64,000 nt of DNA, from assembly GCA_944324225.1 (NCBI GenBank), contig CALUVL010000003.1, positions 62,001-126,000 of the forward strand, given 5' to 3'. The notes under the pieces are model-generated. The model was not told the origin of the DNA, did not search any database, and saw only the letters and a list, made by a program, of their open reading frames with translations. The DNA comes from Candidatus Gastranaerophilales bacterium. Its GTDB lineage: Bacteria > Cyanobacteriota > Vampirovibrionia > Gastranaerophilales > Gastranaerophilaceae. Positions 33,376-42,936 of the stretch are shown here, one piece after another (position 1 is the first letter of the stretch; each line of letters starts with the position of its first letter). A program made the position numbers and the translations under genes.

Positions 33376-33804
33376 ATGGCAAAAAAAGTAGTAGGAAAAA
33401 TTAAGCTTCAAATTGAAGCCGGAAAAGCAAATCCGTCACCTCCGGTAGGTCCGGCATTAGGTCAGCACGGTGTTAACATCATGGATTTCTGTAAGCAGTT
33501 CAACGCAAAAACAGAATCGCAGGCTGGATATATCATTCCTGTTGTAATTGATGTTTATGAAGACAGAAGTTTCACTTTTGTTACAAAATCACCTCCGGCA
33601 CCTGTTTTGATTAAGAAAGCTTTGAATTTATCAAAAGGATCAGCTGTTCCTAATAAAGACAAAGTTGCTGAAATTACTCAGGCTCAGCTTGAAGAAATTG
33701 CAAAAATTAAAATGAATGACTTAAATGCTACAACCCTTGAAGCAGCGGTAAAAATGATTAAAGGTTCTTGCCGTGCAATGGGTGTAACAGTTAAGGAAGG
33801 TTAG
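33376..33804 (+). CDS. rplK: 50S ribosomal protein L11
   Basis: A 142-aa protein of the GTPase-associated centre. [18 protein letters not shown] (about 8-25) and [13 protein letters not shown] are family signatures; K-I-K-M-N-D-L-N-A and G-S-C-R-A-M-G-V end the rRNA-binding domain. ATG 33376 follows AAGGAG; upstream in-frame codons belong to the leader. Confidence 0.97.
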   Translation: MAKKVVGKIKLQIEAGKANPSPPVGPALGQHGVNIMDFCKQFNAKTESQAGYIIPVVIDVYEDRSFTFVTKSPPAPVLIKKALNLSKGSAVPNKDKVAEITQAQLEEIAKIKMNDLNATTLEAAVKMIKGSCRAMGVTVKEG

Positions 33805-33806
33805 GA

Positions 33807-33856
33807 TGGAAGGACTTTTGCAGTGTTCTGCAAAATCCGTTAGTACCACGAAAGGA
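33807..33856 (+). promoter_or_regulatory. Repeated leader motif, rplA copy
   Basis: TGGAAGGACTTTT and CCGTTAGTACCAC (33837-33849) again flank a stem-loop, here TTTTGCAG with CTGCAAAA, followed by AAAGGA. The loop sequence differs from the rplK copy while the pairing is kept, which suggests that the RNA structure matters. Confidence 0.55.
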
Positions 33857-33863
33857 TTAAAAA

Positions 33864-34589
33864 ATGTCAAAATTAACTAAAAAACAGAAAAAAATGCAGG
33901 AAATGCTTGAAGGGTTTGAACAGCCTTCAACAGCAGTAAATGCTATTAAAAAACTACAGGAAATCTCAAAAGAAGTGGCAAAATTTAACGAAACAGTTGA
34001 ATGCCATATGAGATTAGGTATAGACGTTCGTCAGGCTGATCAGCAAATCAGATCAACAGTTGTATTGCCTGCCGGTCTTGGTAAAACAGTAAGAGTTTGC
34101 GTTATTGCAAAAGGTGCCAAAGCAACCGAAGCAAAAGATGCAGGTGCTGATTATGCCGGAGCGGAAGAAATTATCGACAAAATTTCTGACGGATGGTTTG
34201 AATTTGATACATTGATTGCAACCCCTGATTGTATGGGTATGCTTGGTAAATTAGGTCGTGTGTTAGGTCCTAAAGGCTTGATGCCAAACCCGAAAACCGG
34301 TACTGTTACAATGGATGTTGCAAAAGCTGTTAAAGATGCAAAAGCAGGTAAAGTAGAATTCAGAGCTGATAAGCAGGGTATGATTCACTGTCCGATAGGC
34401 AAAATCCAGTTTGTAGAAGCTGATTTGGTTAAAAACTACGCTACATTAGCTGACGCTGTTTTGAGAGCAAAACCTTCTTCTGCGAAAGGAACCTTTGTAA
34501 AATCAGTTTATCTATCAACTACAATGGGTCCCGGAATTAAATTAGATCCGAAAAACTTTGCAGCTGAAGTAAAAGAATTAGTATCATAG
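33864..34589 (+). CDS. rplA: 50S ribosomal protein L1
   Basis: A 241-aa L1-stalk protein. E-C-H-M-R-L-G-I-D (about 48), G-K-T-V-R-V-C-V (about 73), [25 protein letters not shown]-x-G-T-V and F-R-A-D-K-x-G-M-I-H are all standard. L1 often represses its own operon by binding the mRNA leader. The last gene of the cluster. Confidence 0.97.
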   Translation: MSKLTKKQKKMQEMLEGFEQPSTAVNAIKKLQEISKEVAKFNETVECHMRLGIDVRQADQQIRSTVVLPAGLGKTVRVCVIAKGAKATEAKDAGADYAGAEEIIDKISDGWFEFDTLIATPDCMGMLGKLGRVLGPKGLMPNPKTGTVTMDVAKAVKDAKAGKVEFRADKQGMIHCPIGKIQFVEADLVKNYATLADAVLRAKPSSAKGTFVKSVYLSTTMGPGIKLDPKNFAAEVKELVS

Positions 34590-34614
34590 GTTTCAAAACA
34601 AAGTAAATTGGAAA

Positions 34615-34648
34615 AGAGCGTCCTTTATTAAGAAGGTCGCTCTTTTTA
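34615..34648 (+). terminator. Terminator of the rplK-rplA cluster
   Basis: AGAGCG-T-CCTT pairs with AAGG-T-CGCTCT (34615-34643), followed by T5. Confidence 0.9.
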
Positions 34649-34706
34649 TTTTTATGAAATATCATCCGTCTGCAAAAATGGGTGATTACAATTTAGTTCT
34701 TTATTA

Positions 34707-35084
34707 TTATTGTTTTTTCTTTGTAGCTTCTTGAAGTGCTTTTTCTAATGTTTGAATTTTAGCTTCAAGAACTTTAACTCTGGCGTTACTTTCGTCGCTT
34801 GAAACAATTGTTTTTTCAAGTTTTCTTTCAAACGCTCCTTCTTTTGCACGGTATTTACTTAAAAACGGTTGCACAAATAACATAGTAGAACAAGAACCTA
34901 AAATAAAAAATATAAATAACAACAAGCCTGTATTAACCTGCATTCTTCTTGAGAAAGTACCTAAAGCCTCTGCCAGTCCATTGTCAAGCAATGTAATTCC
35001 TGATATAGCCGAAATATTTGAGAATATAAAATAAAGACAGACAGCTGTTATTATAAATGCAAATGTCCAAAATAAATATTTCAT
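34707..35084 (-). CDS. LapA-like membrane protein with coiled coil
   Basis: A 125-aa protein. Two transmembrane helices (about 4-26 and 51-73) are followed by a short basic stretch and a coiled coil (about 80-120, A-R-V-K-V-L-E-A-K-I-Q-T-L-E). This layout fits LapA-domain proteins, which help LPS assembly in Proteobacteria. The similarity is of architecture, so the call is tentative. Last gene of the minus-strand lspA operon. Confidence 0.6.
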   Translation of the reverse strand: MKYLFWTFAFIITAVCLYFIFSNISAISGITLLDNGLAEALGTFSRRMQVNTGLLLFIFFILGSCSTMLFVQPFLSKYRAKEGAFERKLEKTIVSSDESNARVKVLEAKIQTLEKALQEATKKKQ

Positions 35085-35089
35085 AATGT

Positions 35090-35998
35090 TTAACTCCTGT
35101 TTTTTAAATAATTTAATACTTTTGTGATTTTTTCATCCGGTTCGATTTCAAGCTCTATTATTTCATCAGAAAAGGGTTTTGTAAACCTTAAATAATAAGA
35201 TTGTAAAACCTGTTCATCTGTTTTTACTTTTGCCATCCCTGCACCGTATAGTGTGTCATTAAAAACTGGAAAACCTTTGTGGCTGAGGTGGACTCGTATC
35301 TGATGAGTTCTTCCTGTAATAAGCGTTACTTCAAGGAGGGTTGCATTTTTAAATCTTTCAATTACTTTAATTATAGAAGTACTTTCTTTTCCTCCTTCTA
35401 TCACGGTCATTTTATGCGGTTGTGTCGGATGGCGACCGAGGGGAAATTTTATAACATCTTCATCTTTCGGGTAAATTCCTTTAACTATCGTTCGGTATTT
35501 TTTTGTAATTTGGTGATTTTTAATTAATTCGGCAAGATATTCGTGTGTTTTGTTATTTTTTGCAATCATCAAAAGTCCGGAAGTGTTTCTATCAAGCCTG
35601 TGTAATATGCCACGACGAAATTCGCCGTTTATATCGGAAAGATTTTCGCCATATTTATATAAAAGAGCATTAACTAGTGTTCCGGATTTTTCGTTTGCTG
35701 TCGGGTGCGTAAGCATTCCGGAAGGTTTGTTTACCACAAGCATATTTTCGTCTTCATAGACTATAGAGATGTTGATATTCTCAGGTTCAATTTTTATAGT
35801 TTGAGTGTCAGGCATGCAGAATTCTATTTTATCGTTTTCTTTAATTTGATATGAAGGTTTTTTATTTGTTCCGTTGACCTTAACATTACCTGATTTAATC
35901 AGGTCTTGCAGTTTTGAGCGTGACAAGCCCTCTGTTAAAGATGCTAAGAAAAAGTCTAATCTGGTATTTTCATCATTTTCATCAACGTAAATAATCAT
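35090..35998 (-). CDS. RluA family pseudouridine synthase
   Basis: A 302-aa RNA-modifying enzyme. The S4 domain at the start (S-R-S-K-L-Q-D-L-I-K-S-G-N-V, about 25-38) precedes the synthase core with G-I-L-H-R-L-D-R-N-T-S-G-L (about 133, catalytic Asp), and E-V-T-L-I-T-G-R-T-H-Q-I-R-V-H (about 226). This is the RluD type, modifying 23S rRNA; the exact site is not determined. Directly downstream of lspA, a pairing seen in many bacteria. Confidence 0.93.
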   Translation of the reverse strand: MIIYVDENDENTRLDFFLASLTEGLSRSKLQDLIKSGNVKVNGTNKKPSYQIKENDKIEFCMPDTQTIKIEPENINISIVYEDENMLVVNKPSGMLTHPTANEKSGTLVNALLYKYGENLSDINGEFRRGILHRLDRNTSGLLMIAKNNKTHEYLAELIKNHQITKKYRTIVKGIYPKDEDVIKFPLGRHPTQPHKMTVIEGGKESTSIIKVIERFKNATLLEVTLITGRTHQIRVHLSHKGFPVFNDTLYGAGMAKVKTDEQVLQSYYLRFTKPFSDEIIELEIEPDEKITKVLNYLKNRS

Positions 35999-36001
35999 AT
36001 C

Positions 36002-36466
36002 TTACTTAGCTTTTTTAATCAAAATAAGTATAACAAGCGCAATGACTCCGATAGTAATAAATATATCAGAAATGTTGAATACAGGAAAGTGAAAGGCTTT
36101 TATTTCAAAAAAATCTCTTACATATCCATAGACAATTCTTTCGTGAAGATTGCCGGCAATACCTGCTGATAAAAGTGCAATAAAGAAGATGCTTTTAAAA
36201 GAAATTGATTTCAAGTGTTTAATAACATATCCAAATAATAGCATAATAGCTATTACAGAAAGAATAATCAAAATTTCTCTTGAATTTTGCAGAATATTAA
36301 ATGCTGCCCCGTAATTTTTGACATAAGTAAGAGCAAAAACGGGGGTTACAATCTTCATCCCGTGGGTCAGCTGCCTGACCAGTTGGGCTGAAAAGTATAA
36401 GTCTACCCACAGGAAAAATATAAAACAAACTATCAAATAGCTGGAGCTACTTAGTTTCCTGTGCAT
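36002..36466 (-). CDS. lspA: Lipoprotein signal peptidase with Glu for a catalytic Asp
   Basis: A 154-aa membrane aspartyl peptidase that removes signal peptides from lipoproteins. There are four hydrophobic helices. The conserved strip V-K-N-Y-G-A-A-F-N (about 49-57) is present. The first catalytic motif, usually N-x-x-D-R, reads N-L-H-E-R (about 106-110); the second, F-N-I-S-D (about 128-132), keeps Asp. So one of the two catalytic carboxylates is Glu. It may still work, be slow, or be inhibited differently. It overlaps the upstream gene by 20 nt. Confidence 0.85.
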   Translation of the reverse strand: MHRKLSSSSYLIVCFIFFLWVDLYFSAQLVRQLTHGMKIVTPVFALTYVKNYGAAFNILQNSREILIILSVIAIMLLFGYVIKHLKSISFKSIFFIALLSAGIAGNLHERIVYGYVRDFFEIKAFHFPVFNISDIFITIGVIALVILILIKKAK

Positions 36467-37367
36467 TCTTGTCGTCCTCCGGAGTAATAAATTTATTTTG
36501 TGGAATTACGTTGACTCTGGTCATCAAAAAAGCAATGCCTGTAACATAAACTTTTGAATGATTCTCATCATACGGTTCTGTTTTTGCAATACCAACAGAA
36601 GCTGTTGCATATTCATTTATATTTTTGACATTAGCTTTAAAAACTCTTTCAAGTTCATTTTGTTCGGTAATATTTCTAAACGTTTCTTTAGGTTTTCCTA
36701 CCGGATGTATTATTTCCTGATTTTCAATAGATGCAATTGCATTTTCACCCTCAAGCAGATCTATATCAAGAGAGGCTGTATATTCATCTCCGGCGTTAAC
36801 GATTTTTGGAGCAGACAGATCCATTTTAATAAACCTTGCATCACCGTATTTAAGCTGGGATTTTTCATCAAGAACCTGTTCAGCGGTAATTTGCCACTTG
36901 TTTCCGAATTTTTGAAGATAATACAGACTGTTTGCTTCTGATCTCAATTCTCCATAAGCATCAACAGTATCAGATTGTTCATGAGTGGTTGCAAGTGCTG
37001 TTTCGAAAGTTTGAACAGTTGCTAAATTGCCATCTATGCGAATATCACGGATTTCTGTTTTGTAAATAATATCAGGATAAGTTTCCCAGGTATCTTTGAT
37101 TAATTTAAAGTAAATTTTTTTCGCAAATCCGTCTGCATTGATAAAATTTTCGGCATAAATCGATGACAATTTGTCCAGTTCGTGATTGTTAGTATATTCG
37201 TCCTGTTTTATAAATACATCTTTAACTTCGTTACGTGCATTTTTGAGTTCTCTTGATTGAGACACTTTAGCCTTATAGTCGTCAATAAATCCTGCGTTAG
37301 CAGGTTCTGCAAATATATTTGCCAGTGCAAGAGTTAAAATTACAGGTAAAATAATTATCTTCTTCAT
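36447..37367 (-). CDS. Exported protein with NTF2/SnoaL-like domain
   Basis: A 306-aa protein. Residues 1-25 form a Sec signal peptide (A-N-A-G near cleavage). Residues about 45-165 look like a SnoaL/NTF2-type fold: V-F-I-K-Q-D-E-Y-T-N-N-H-E-L-D-K-L-S, Y-A-E-N-F, and a W-Q-I-T-A-E-Q-V end. The rest (about 180-290) is beta-rich. Periplasmic, function unknown. Its end overlaps lspA, so the two are translationally coupled. Confidence 0.7.
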   Translation of the reverse strand: MKKIIILPVILTLALANIFAEPANAGFIDDYKAKVSQSRELKNARNEVKDVFIKQDEYTNNHELDKLSSIYAENFINADGFAKKIYFKLIKDTWETYPDIIYKTEIRDIRIDGNLATVQTFETALATTHEQSDTVDAYGELRSEANSLYYLQKFGNKWQITAEQVLDEKSQLKYGDARFIKMDLSAPKIVNAGDEYTASLDIDLLEGENAIASIENQEIIHPVGKPKETFRNITEQNELERVFKANVKNINEYATASVGIAKTEPYDENHSKVYVTGIAFLMTRVNVIPQNKFITPEDDKNAQETK

Positions 37368-37497
37368 AATACAAGATTATAATATAAATTTTCAAAATCG
37401 GTAATAGTATAAATAAATGAAATAAAATAAAGAATATAATTGCGCCGGAAATATTTTTATGCTACCCTTTAGTGTGCGAAGAATTAGGGAGAAAAAG

Positions 37498-39993
37498 ATG
37501 AAAGAATCATATTATCCGCAGGAAATTGAAAAGAAATGGCAGAAAGTTTGGGAAGATAATAAAGCTTTTAAAACCACTGATGACAGTGACAAGCCGAAAT
37601 ATTATGCACTGTCAATGTTTCCATATCCTTCTGGCAAGCTTCATATGGGGCATGTAAGAAACTACACGATTACGGATGTTATCGCACGTTACAAGAAGAT
37701 GAACGGGTTTAATGTACTTCATCCGATGGGATGGGACAGTTTCGGGCTTCCTGCGGAGAATGCTGCAATGAAGCACGGTGCAAATCCTGAGACCTGGACG
37801 GATGAAAATATAAAATATATGACAAAACAGCTTAAGATGCTCGGGCTTTCATACGATTGGGACAGAGAGGTTACAACCTGTAAGCCTGATTATTACAAAT
37901 GGACTCAGTGGCTGTTTTTGCAGCTTTATAAAAAAGGACTTGCATATAAAAAAGAAGCGGCAGTCAACTGGTGCGAAGAATGCGGAACGGTTCTTGCAAA
38001 CGAACAGGTAATCGACGGCAAATGCTGGAGATGCGACCATGTTGTAGAAAAAAAATATCTTTCACAGTGGTTCTTAAAAATTACTGATTACGCTGAAGTT
38101 CTTCTTGAAGATTTGGATAAACTCACAGGCTGGGGTGACAATGTTAAAACAATGCAGGCAAACTGGATAGGAAAATCTCAGGGGGCAATTCTGAGATTCA
38201 AAGTATGCGATATGCCGGATGGTTCAGAGCTTGACATCCCTGTTTATACAACAAGACCTGATACAGCATACGGTATAACTTATCTTGTTGTGGCTCCCGA
38301 GTACAAAGATATTGAAAAATTAACAATACCGGAGAATAAAAAAGCGGTTGAAGAATACCGTGCAAATGCTCGCAAAATGACAGAAATCGAAAGACTTTCA
38401 ACAGAAAGAGTTAAAACGGGTGTTCCTCTTGGTACACATTGCATAAATCCGTTTACCGGAGAAAAATTCCCTCTATGGACGGCTGATTATGCGCTTGTAG
38501 AGTACGGAACAGGTGCTGTAATGGCAGTTCCAACACACGATACAAGGGACTTTGACTTTGCAAAAAAATACAACCTTCCGATGAAAGTTGTTATTGAAAA
38601 TCCTGAAAATCCTTCAAACTGTAAAGAAGAGGCTTATACTGAACCCGGTATAATGGTTAATTCCGGCGAATTTAACGGAATGAAAAATGAGGATGCCAAA
38701 AAAGCGATTACTGAAAAAGCAGAAAAAGAAGGTTTTGGTGAATTTAAAACTCAATATAGACTTCGTGACTGGCTGGTTTCCCGCCAGAGATACTGGGGTG
38801 CTCCGATTCCCGTTGTATATTGCGAAAAATGCGGGATTCAGCCTGTTCCTGAAGATCAGCTTCCCGTTCTTTTGCCAAAAGACGTAGACTTCAGTGTTGT
38901 CGGCAAATCCCCGATTACAACATCAAAAACTTTTGTGGAAACAACCTGCCCTTGCTGTGGCGGGCCAGCAAAGCGTGAAACCGATACCATGGACACCTTT
39001 GTATGTTCAAGCTGGTATTACTTAAGATATTCAGATGCAAGAAACGACAAAATGCCGTTTGCAAAAGATAAGGTTAACAAATGGCTTCCGGTCGACCAGT
39101 ATGTCGGAGGTATTGAACATGCAATTCTTCACCTTTTGTATTCGAGATTTTTCACCAAAGCTTTGAGAGATTTAGGCTTACTGGACTTTGACGAACCTTT
39201 CAAGAACCTTTTGACACAGGGAATGGTTTTGAAAGACGGATCTAAAATGTCCAAATCAAAAGGTAATACTGTAGATCCTGATGAAATTTTTGAAAATTAC
39301 GGGGCTGATACGGCAAGATTGTTTATCCTGTCTGATTCACCTCCGGCAAGAGATTTCGACTGGTCAGACGCTGGGGTTGAAGGTTGTTATAAATTCCTAA
39401 ACAGAGTTTGGAGATTGATTTCTTCAAATGCAGGCAATATTGTATTAAACATTTCTGAACTTGCAGCTGGTTCATTGAAAAAGAAAGAAAATGACGAATT
39501 GCTGAGAAAAGTTCATATTGCAATTAAGGGTATTTCAAATGATATTGCAAATGATTTCCAGTTTAATACTGTAATTTCTAAGTATCGTGAACTCGTAAAT
39601 ACAATCTATGACTGGCAGGGCAAAAAGGCATCTCTTGATGAAGAAGACAAACAGGTGTTGAGTTTTGCGATTTTGACATTGATAAAACTTATGTCACCTG
39701 TTGCAGTTCACCTGACGGAAGAAGCATGGCATGAATTGGGATGCGAAGGTTCAATCCACGAACAGGAGTGGCCGAAGTGGGATGAAAACCTTGCCAAATT
39801 AAGTTCAATTACACTTGTAGTTCAGGTTAACGGTAAACTCAGAGATAAAATAGAAGCCGATGAATCTTCAAGCGAAGATGAACTAAAAGCACTGGCTCTT
39901 TCAAGCGCCAAGGTAAAAGAGTTTACGGATGGCAAGACAATCGTAAAAATAATTGTAGTTCCGAAAAAACTCGTTAATATCGTGGCAAAATAA
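37498..39993 (+). CDS. leuS: Leucine-tRNA ligase
   Basis: An 831-aa class I synthetase. F-P-Y-P-S-G-K-L-H-M-G-H-V-R-N-Y (about 39-54, HIGH motif), an editing domain with T-T-R-P-D-T (about 247), a zinc-like C-P-C-C-G-G segment (about 484), and D-G-S-K-M-S-K-S-K-G-N (about 580, KMSKS). The Cys pairs C-E-E-C and C-W-R-C (about 160-180) form another zinc ribbon. The start is ATG 37498 behind AGGGAGAAA; the frame runs back to 37459 without support. Confidence 0.97.
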   Translation: MKESYYPQEIEKKWQKVWEDNKAFKTTDDSDKPKYYALSMFPYPSGKLHMGHVRNYTITDVIARYKKMNGFNVLHPMGWDSFGLPAENAAMKHGANPETWTDENIKYMTKQLKMLGLSYDWDREVTTCKPDYYKWTQWLFLQLYKKGLAYKKEAAVNWCEECGTVLANEQVIDGKCWRCDHVVEKKYLSQWFLKITDYAEVLLEDLDKLTGWGDNVKTMQANWIGKSQGAILRFKVCDMPDGSELDIPVYTTRPDTAYGITYLVVAPEYKDIEKLTIPENKKAVEEYRANARKMTEIERLSTERVKTGVPLGTHCINPFTGEKFPLWTADYALVEYGTGAVMAVPTHDTRDFDFAKKYNLPMKVVIENPENPSNCKEEAYTEPGIMVNSGEFNGMKNEDAKKAITEKAEKEGFGEFKTQYRLRDWLVSRQRYWGAPIPVVYCEKCGIQPVPEDQLPVLLPKDVDFSVVGKSPITTSKTFVETTCPCCGGPAKRETDTMDTFVCSSWYYLRYSDARNDKMPFAKDKVNKWLPVDQYVGGIEHAILHLLYSRFFTKALRDLGLLDFDEPFKNLLTQGMVLKDGSKMSKSKGNTVDPDEIFENYGADTARLFILSDSPPARDFDWSDAGVEGCYKFLNRVWRLISSNAGNIVLNISELAAGSLKKKENDELLRKVHIAIKGISNDIANDFQFNTVISKYRELVNTIYDWQGKKASLDEEDKQVLSFAILTLIKLMSPVAVHLTEEAWHELGCEGSIHEQEWPKWDENLAKLSSITLVVQVNGKLRDKIEADESSSEDELKALALSSAKVKEFTDGKTIVKIIVVPKKLVNIVAK

Positions 39994-40010
39994 CTTATAT
40001 TAATTTATAC

Positions 40011-40041
40011 AAAAAGACAGTCGATTATCGGCTGTCTTTTT
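40011..40041. terminator. Bidirectional terminator after leuS
   Basis: AAAAAGACAG pairs with CTGTCTTTTT around TCGATTATCGG. It separates leuS from the convergent minus-strand gene. Confidence 0.88.
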
Positions 40042-40048
40042 GAAATGT

Positions 40049-40519
40049 CTAAAATTTTTCGAGATACATAATACTGCCAAAATTTAGCCTGAACGGAAGC
40101 GGAGTGTTGTTTTTGATTGCATCGTCAATAATTTTGTTATCTTCTGCTTTTTTACAGGTAAAGCCCAGTTTTCTGTAGAATTTTTGAGGCGGATTTTTGA
40201 TGTCATCACCGTTATATGCGATAATATGAATTCTTCCGCCTGCACCCTCCTTTTTGCTTAAGTGTCTTGCAAAGGTTATGAAATCTGTACCGACTTTTTC
40301 GCCTTTTTTGAACGCTTCAAGTTTATTCAGGTAAAGCGATGGCGTTGGTTCTGTAATCGGATAAAAGTCACTGTTTTTAAGCAAAACTTTTTCGGCGCGC
40401 ATAAACCCCAGATGTTCTCCGGTTTTGGTTGAGAACATATTGTATTTTACATTTTTGGAGCCTGCTTTATAGATTAATCTAGCCGGCAATTTAAGCAATT
40501 TAAGCGGTCCTATTACCAT
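40049..40519 (-). CDS. GNAT-like acetyltransferase family protein
   Basis: A 156-aa protein. F-Y-R-K-L-G-F-T near residue 120 is the usual last GNAT strand, and L-Y-L-N-K-L-E-A-F-K-K-G (about 60) is a plausible helix. The acetyl-CoA loop (Q/R-x-x-G-x-G/A) is not clear: A-G-G-R-I-H-I-I precedes the terminal motif. The frame extends upstream to 40618, but AAAGGGG lies just before ATG 40519, so I use that. Substrate unknown. Confidence 0.6.
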   Translation of the reverse strand: MVIGPLKLLKLPARLIYKAGSKNVKYNMFSTKTGEHLGFMRAEKVLLKNSDFYPITEPTPSLYLNKLEAFKKGEKVGTDFITFARHLSKKEGAGGRIHIIAYNGDDIKNPPQKFYRKLGFTCKKAEDNKIIDDAIKNNTPLPFRLNFGSIMYLEKF

Positions 40520-40676
40520 AATTTTATTTTCCCCTTTACTATAATTAAGTTTTAGTCGACAAAAAAATTGCCTGAAATAAAAAATATTTTTACAAAAGCT
40601 TAAAATTAAAACACACAAAAGATTTATGTAATATAATTATATAAGTAGAAAATAGTTTAGAAATAGGGATAGGGCT

Positions 40677-42053
40677 TTGAAAAAGAAATATCATTTTATA
40701 GCAATAGGCGGAATAGGAATGAGCGGACTTGCAAAGTATCTGTTAGAAAATGGATGCGAAGTTTCAGGTTCGGATATAAAAGAAAGTAAGTATATAGATA
40801 AATTAAAAAAACTTGGCGCAACTGTATATATCGGACACGACGAAAGTAATTTGCCGGATGATTGTATAGTTGTTGCCAGTACTGCAATCCGTGATGACAA
40901 TCCGGAACTTCTCAAGGCAAAAAGACTTGGCTTAACAATTTGTCACAGATCTGATTTGCTGGCGGAGATTTCAAAACAGGATAAGTTTTTTATAGGATTC
41001 TCCGGCACTCACGGGAAAACAACAACAAGCGGACTTGCGTCTTATGTTCTGGATTTAGCCGGATACGAACCATCGTTCGTTGTGGGTGGAATTATCCCAG
41101 AATTAGGGGTAAATTCCCAGTCAACAAAAGGTAAATACTTTGTTGCGGAACTTGATGAAAGCGATGGTACAATTGTTAAATATACTCCGAATGTTTGCGT
41201 TATTAACAATCTTGAACCGGATCATCTGGATTTTTACAAAGACGGAATGAAGTCGCTTCTTGCAACTTTTGAGAAATTTATTTCAAATTTGAAAGAAGAG
41301 GCCGTTGTTTTGATTAACAATGACTGCGAAGTTTTAAAACAGCTTCATGCGCATAAAGTTATGACTTTCGGATTGAATGAGGCTGATTATACCGCTAAGA
41401 ATATTGTATTCACACAGGACTGCACAACTTTTGATGTTTACTTCAAAGGTGAACTTCTTACATCTCTTTCAATAATTCTGAAAGGGAGGCACAATGTATA
41501 TAATTCTCTTGCGGTTGTTGCAAGTCTTCATCAGGCAGGTGTTGACATTGAGCGTGTAAAAAAGCATTTTGCAACATTTTCGGGCATGGGAAGAAGATTT
41601 CAGAAGGTTGGAGAATTCGACGGAATATCAATTTACGACGATTACGCGCACCATCCGACTGAAATTAAGGCAACTCTTTCCTGTGCGGAAAGCTTTAAGA
41701 ACAAACGCGTAATTGCTGTATTCCAGCCGCACAGATTTACAAGGCTTAAAAACCTCTGGAATGATTTTTTAGGCGCATTTGATGGTGTTGACAGAGTTAT
41801 TGTTACGGATGTTTATGCGGCATCGGAAGAACCGATAGAAGGCATCACAGGTGAAAAATTTGTAGAGGAGCTTACTGAAAAAACAGGTATTACTTGCAAG
41901 TATCTTAGTGGAGATATAAAAAATGTTGCTAAAGAGCTTTTCCCGCTTCTTGAAAATGGTGATGTTGTAATAGGTCTTGGTGCAGGAACAATTACGGCTT
42001 TAGGCAAAGAGCTTATGGCATTAAATGAAGGGCTTGCAAATGCTGTTAATTGA
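40677..42053 (+). CDS. murC: UDP-N-acetylmuramate-L-alanine ligase
   Basis: A 458-aa Mur ligase adding L-Ala to UDP-MurNAc. I-G-G-I-G-M-S-G-L-A (about 10-19) opens the UDP-binding domain; F-S-G-T-H-G-K-T-T-T (about 103) is the ATP loop; E-L-D-E-S-D-G-T (about 157), N-L-E-P-D-H-L-D-F-Y and D-D-Y-A-H-H-P-T-E-I (about 321) are family signatures; F-Q-P-H-R-F-T-R lies near 345. The only start is TTG at 40677. First gene of murC-murB-ddl-ftsQ. Confidence 0.97.
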   Translation: MKKKYHFIAIGGIGMSGLAKYLLENGCEVSGSDIKESKYIDKLKKLGATVYIGHDESNLPDDCIVVASTAIRDDNPELLKAKRLGLTICHRSDLLAEISKQDKFFIGFSGTHGKTTTSGLASYVLDLAGYEPSFVVGGIIPELGVNSQSTKGKYFVAELDESDGTIVKYTPNVCVINNLEPDHLDFYKDGMKSLLATFEKFISNLKEEAVVLINNDCEVLKQLHAHKVMTFGLNEADYTAKNIVFTQDCTTFDVYFKGELLTSLSIILKGRHNVYNSLAVVASLHQAGVDIERVKKHFATFSGMGRRFQKVGEFDGISIYDDYAHHPTEIKATLSCAESFKNKRVIAVFQPHRFTRLKNLWNDFLGAFDGVDRVIVTDVYAASEEPIEGITGEKFVEELTEKTGITCKYLSGDIKNVAKELFPLLENGDVVIGLGAGTITALGKELMALNEGLANAVN

Positions 42054-42936
42054 AGAAAATTTTGATGTAAAACGGCTAACTTCTTTAAAATGCGGAGGAA
42101 ATATAAAAAAAGTAATTTTTCCAACGTCACAGGAAGAGTTTGCAGAGGCATTATCGATTTATCCTGAAGCAAAAGTGTTTGGAAATCTTACAAATACTCT
42201 AGTTTCGTCATTCGGATATGACGGAGTTGTTATTCTTACAACTAAAATGGCATCATACATCATTGAAGGCGAGTTTGTAACTGCCGATTGTGGATTAAAG
42301 GGACCGAAATTGTCGCAGGCTGCGGCCGATGAAGGCTTAAGCGGGCTTGAGTTTATGATAGCTTTTCCCGGAACCGTGGGTGGAGAAGTCTTTATGAATG
42401 CAGGTGCACACGGACAGTCAATCAGTGATGTTTTTGTGGAAGCTTACTGCTGGAATAAAGAGTACGGCTTTATTACTCTAAATAAAGAGGATATGCAGTT
42501 TTCATACAGGACATCAGTTTGCCAGAATCAGGATCTTGTGATACTTGGTGCAAAGTTTAAGCTTACAAAAGCCGACAGCGAAACAATTAAAGCCAAAATG
42601 AAAGAAAATCTTGACTTTAGAAAAGCAAAACAGCCAAATCTTGCAACCCCGAATTGTGGAAGTGTTTTCAGAAATCCTGAGGGAGAGTCTGCCGGAAGAC
42701 TTCTTGAAAATGCCGGAGCAAAATCTTTTTGTGCAGGCGGGGCAAAGGTTTGGGAAAATCATGCAAACTTTATTGCAAATAGAAATAATGCAGCTTCTAC
42801 CGATATTTTAGAGTTAATGGTGAAAATGCAAAATGCGGTAATAGAAAAGTATAATATAAAATTGAAGCCCGAAGTCAGATTTTTGGGTGGAACTGATAAA
42901 AGAGAGGTTGAATTATGCAAAATATTGTACCAGTAG
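42040..42936 (+). CDS. murB: UDP-N-acetylenolpyruvoylglucosamine reductase
   Basis: A 298-aa FAD enzyme producing UDP-MurNAc. The FAD domain has T-S-L-K-C-G-G (about 16) and G-N-L-T-N-T-L-V-S (about 49). The substrate domain has G-L-E-F-M-I-A-F-P-G-T-V-G-G (about 100), F-S-Y-R-T-S (about 150) and G-S-V-F-R-N-P, with P-E-V-R-F-L-G near the end. An ATG five codons earlier exists, but GAAGGG fits ATG 42040. It overlaps murC by 14 nt. Confidence 0.96.
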   Translation: MLLIEENFDVKRLTSLKCGGNIKKVIFPTSQEEFAEALSIYPEAKVFGNLTNTLVSSFGYDGVVILTTKMASYIIEGEFVTADCGLKGPKLSQAAADEGLSGLEFMIAFPGTVGGEVFMNAGAHGQSISDVFVEAYCWNKEYGFITLNKEDMQFSYRTSVCQNQDLVILGAKFKLTKADSETIKAKMKENLDFRKAKQPNLATPNCGSVFRNPEGESAGRLLENAGAKSFCAGGAKVWENHANFIANRNNAASTDILELMVKMQNAVIEKYNIKLKPEVRFLGGTDKREVELCKILYQ

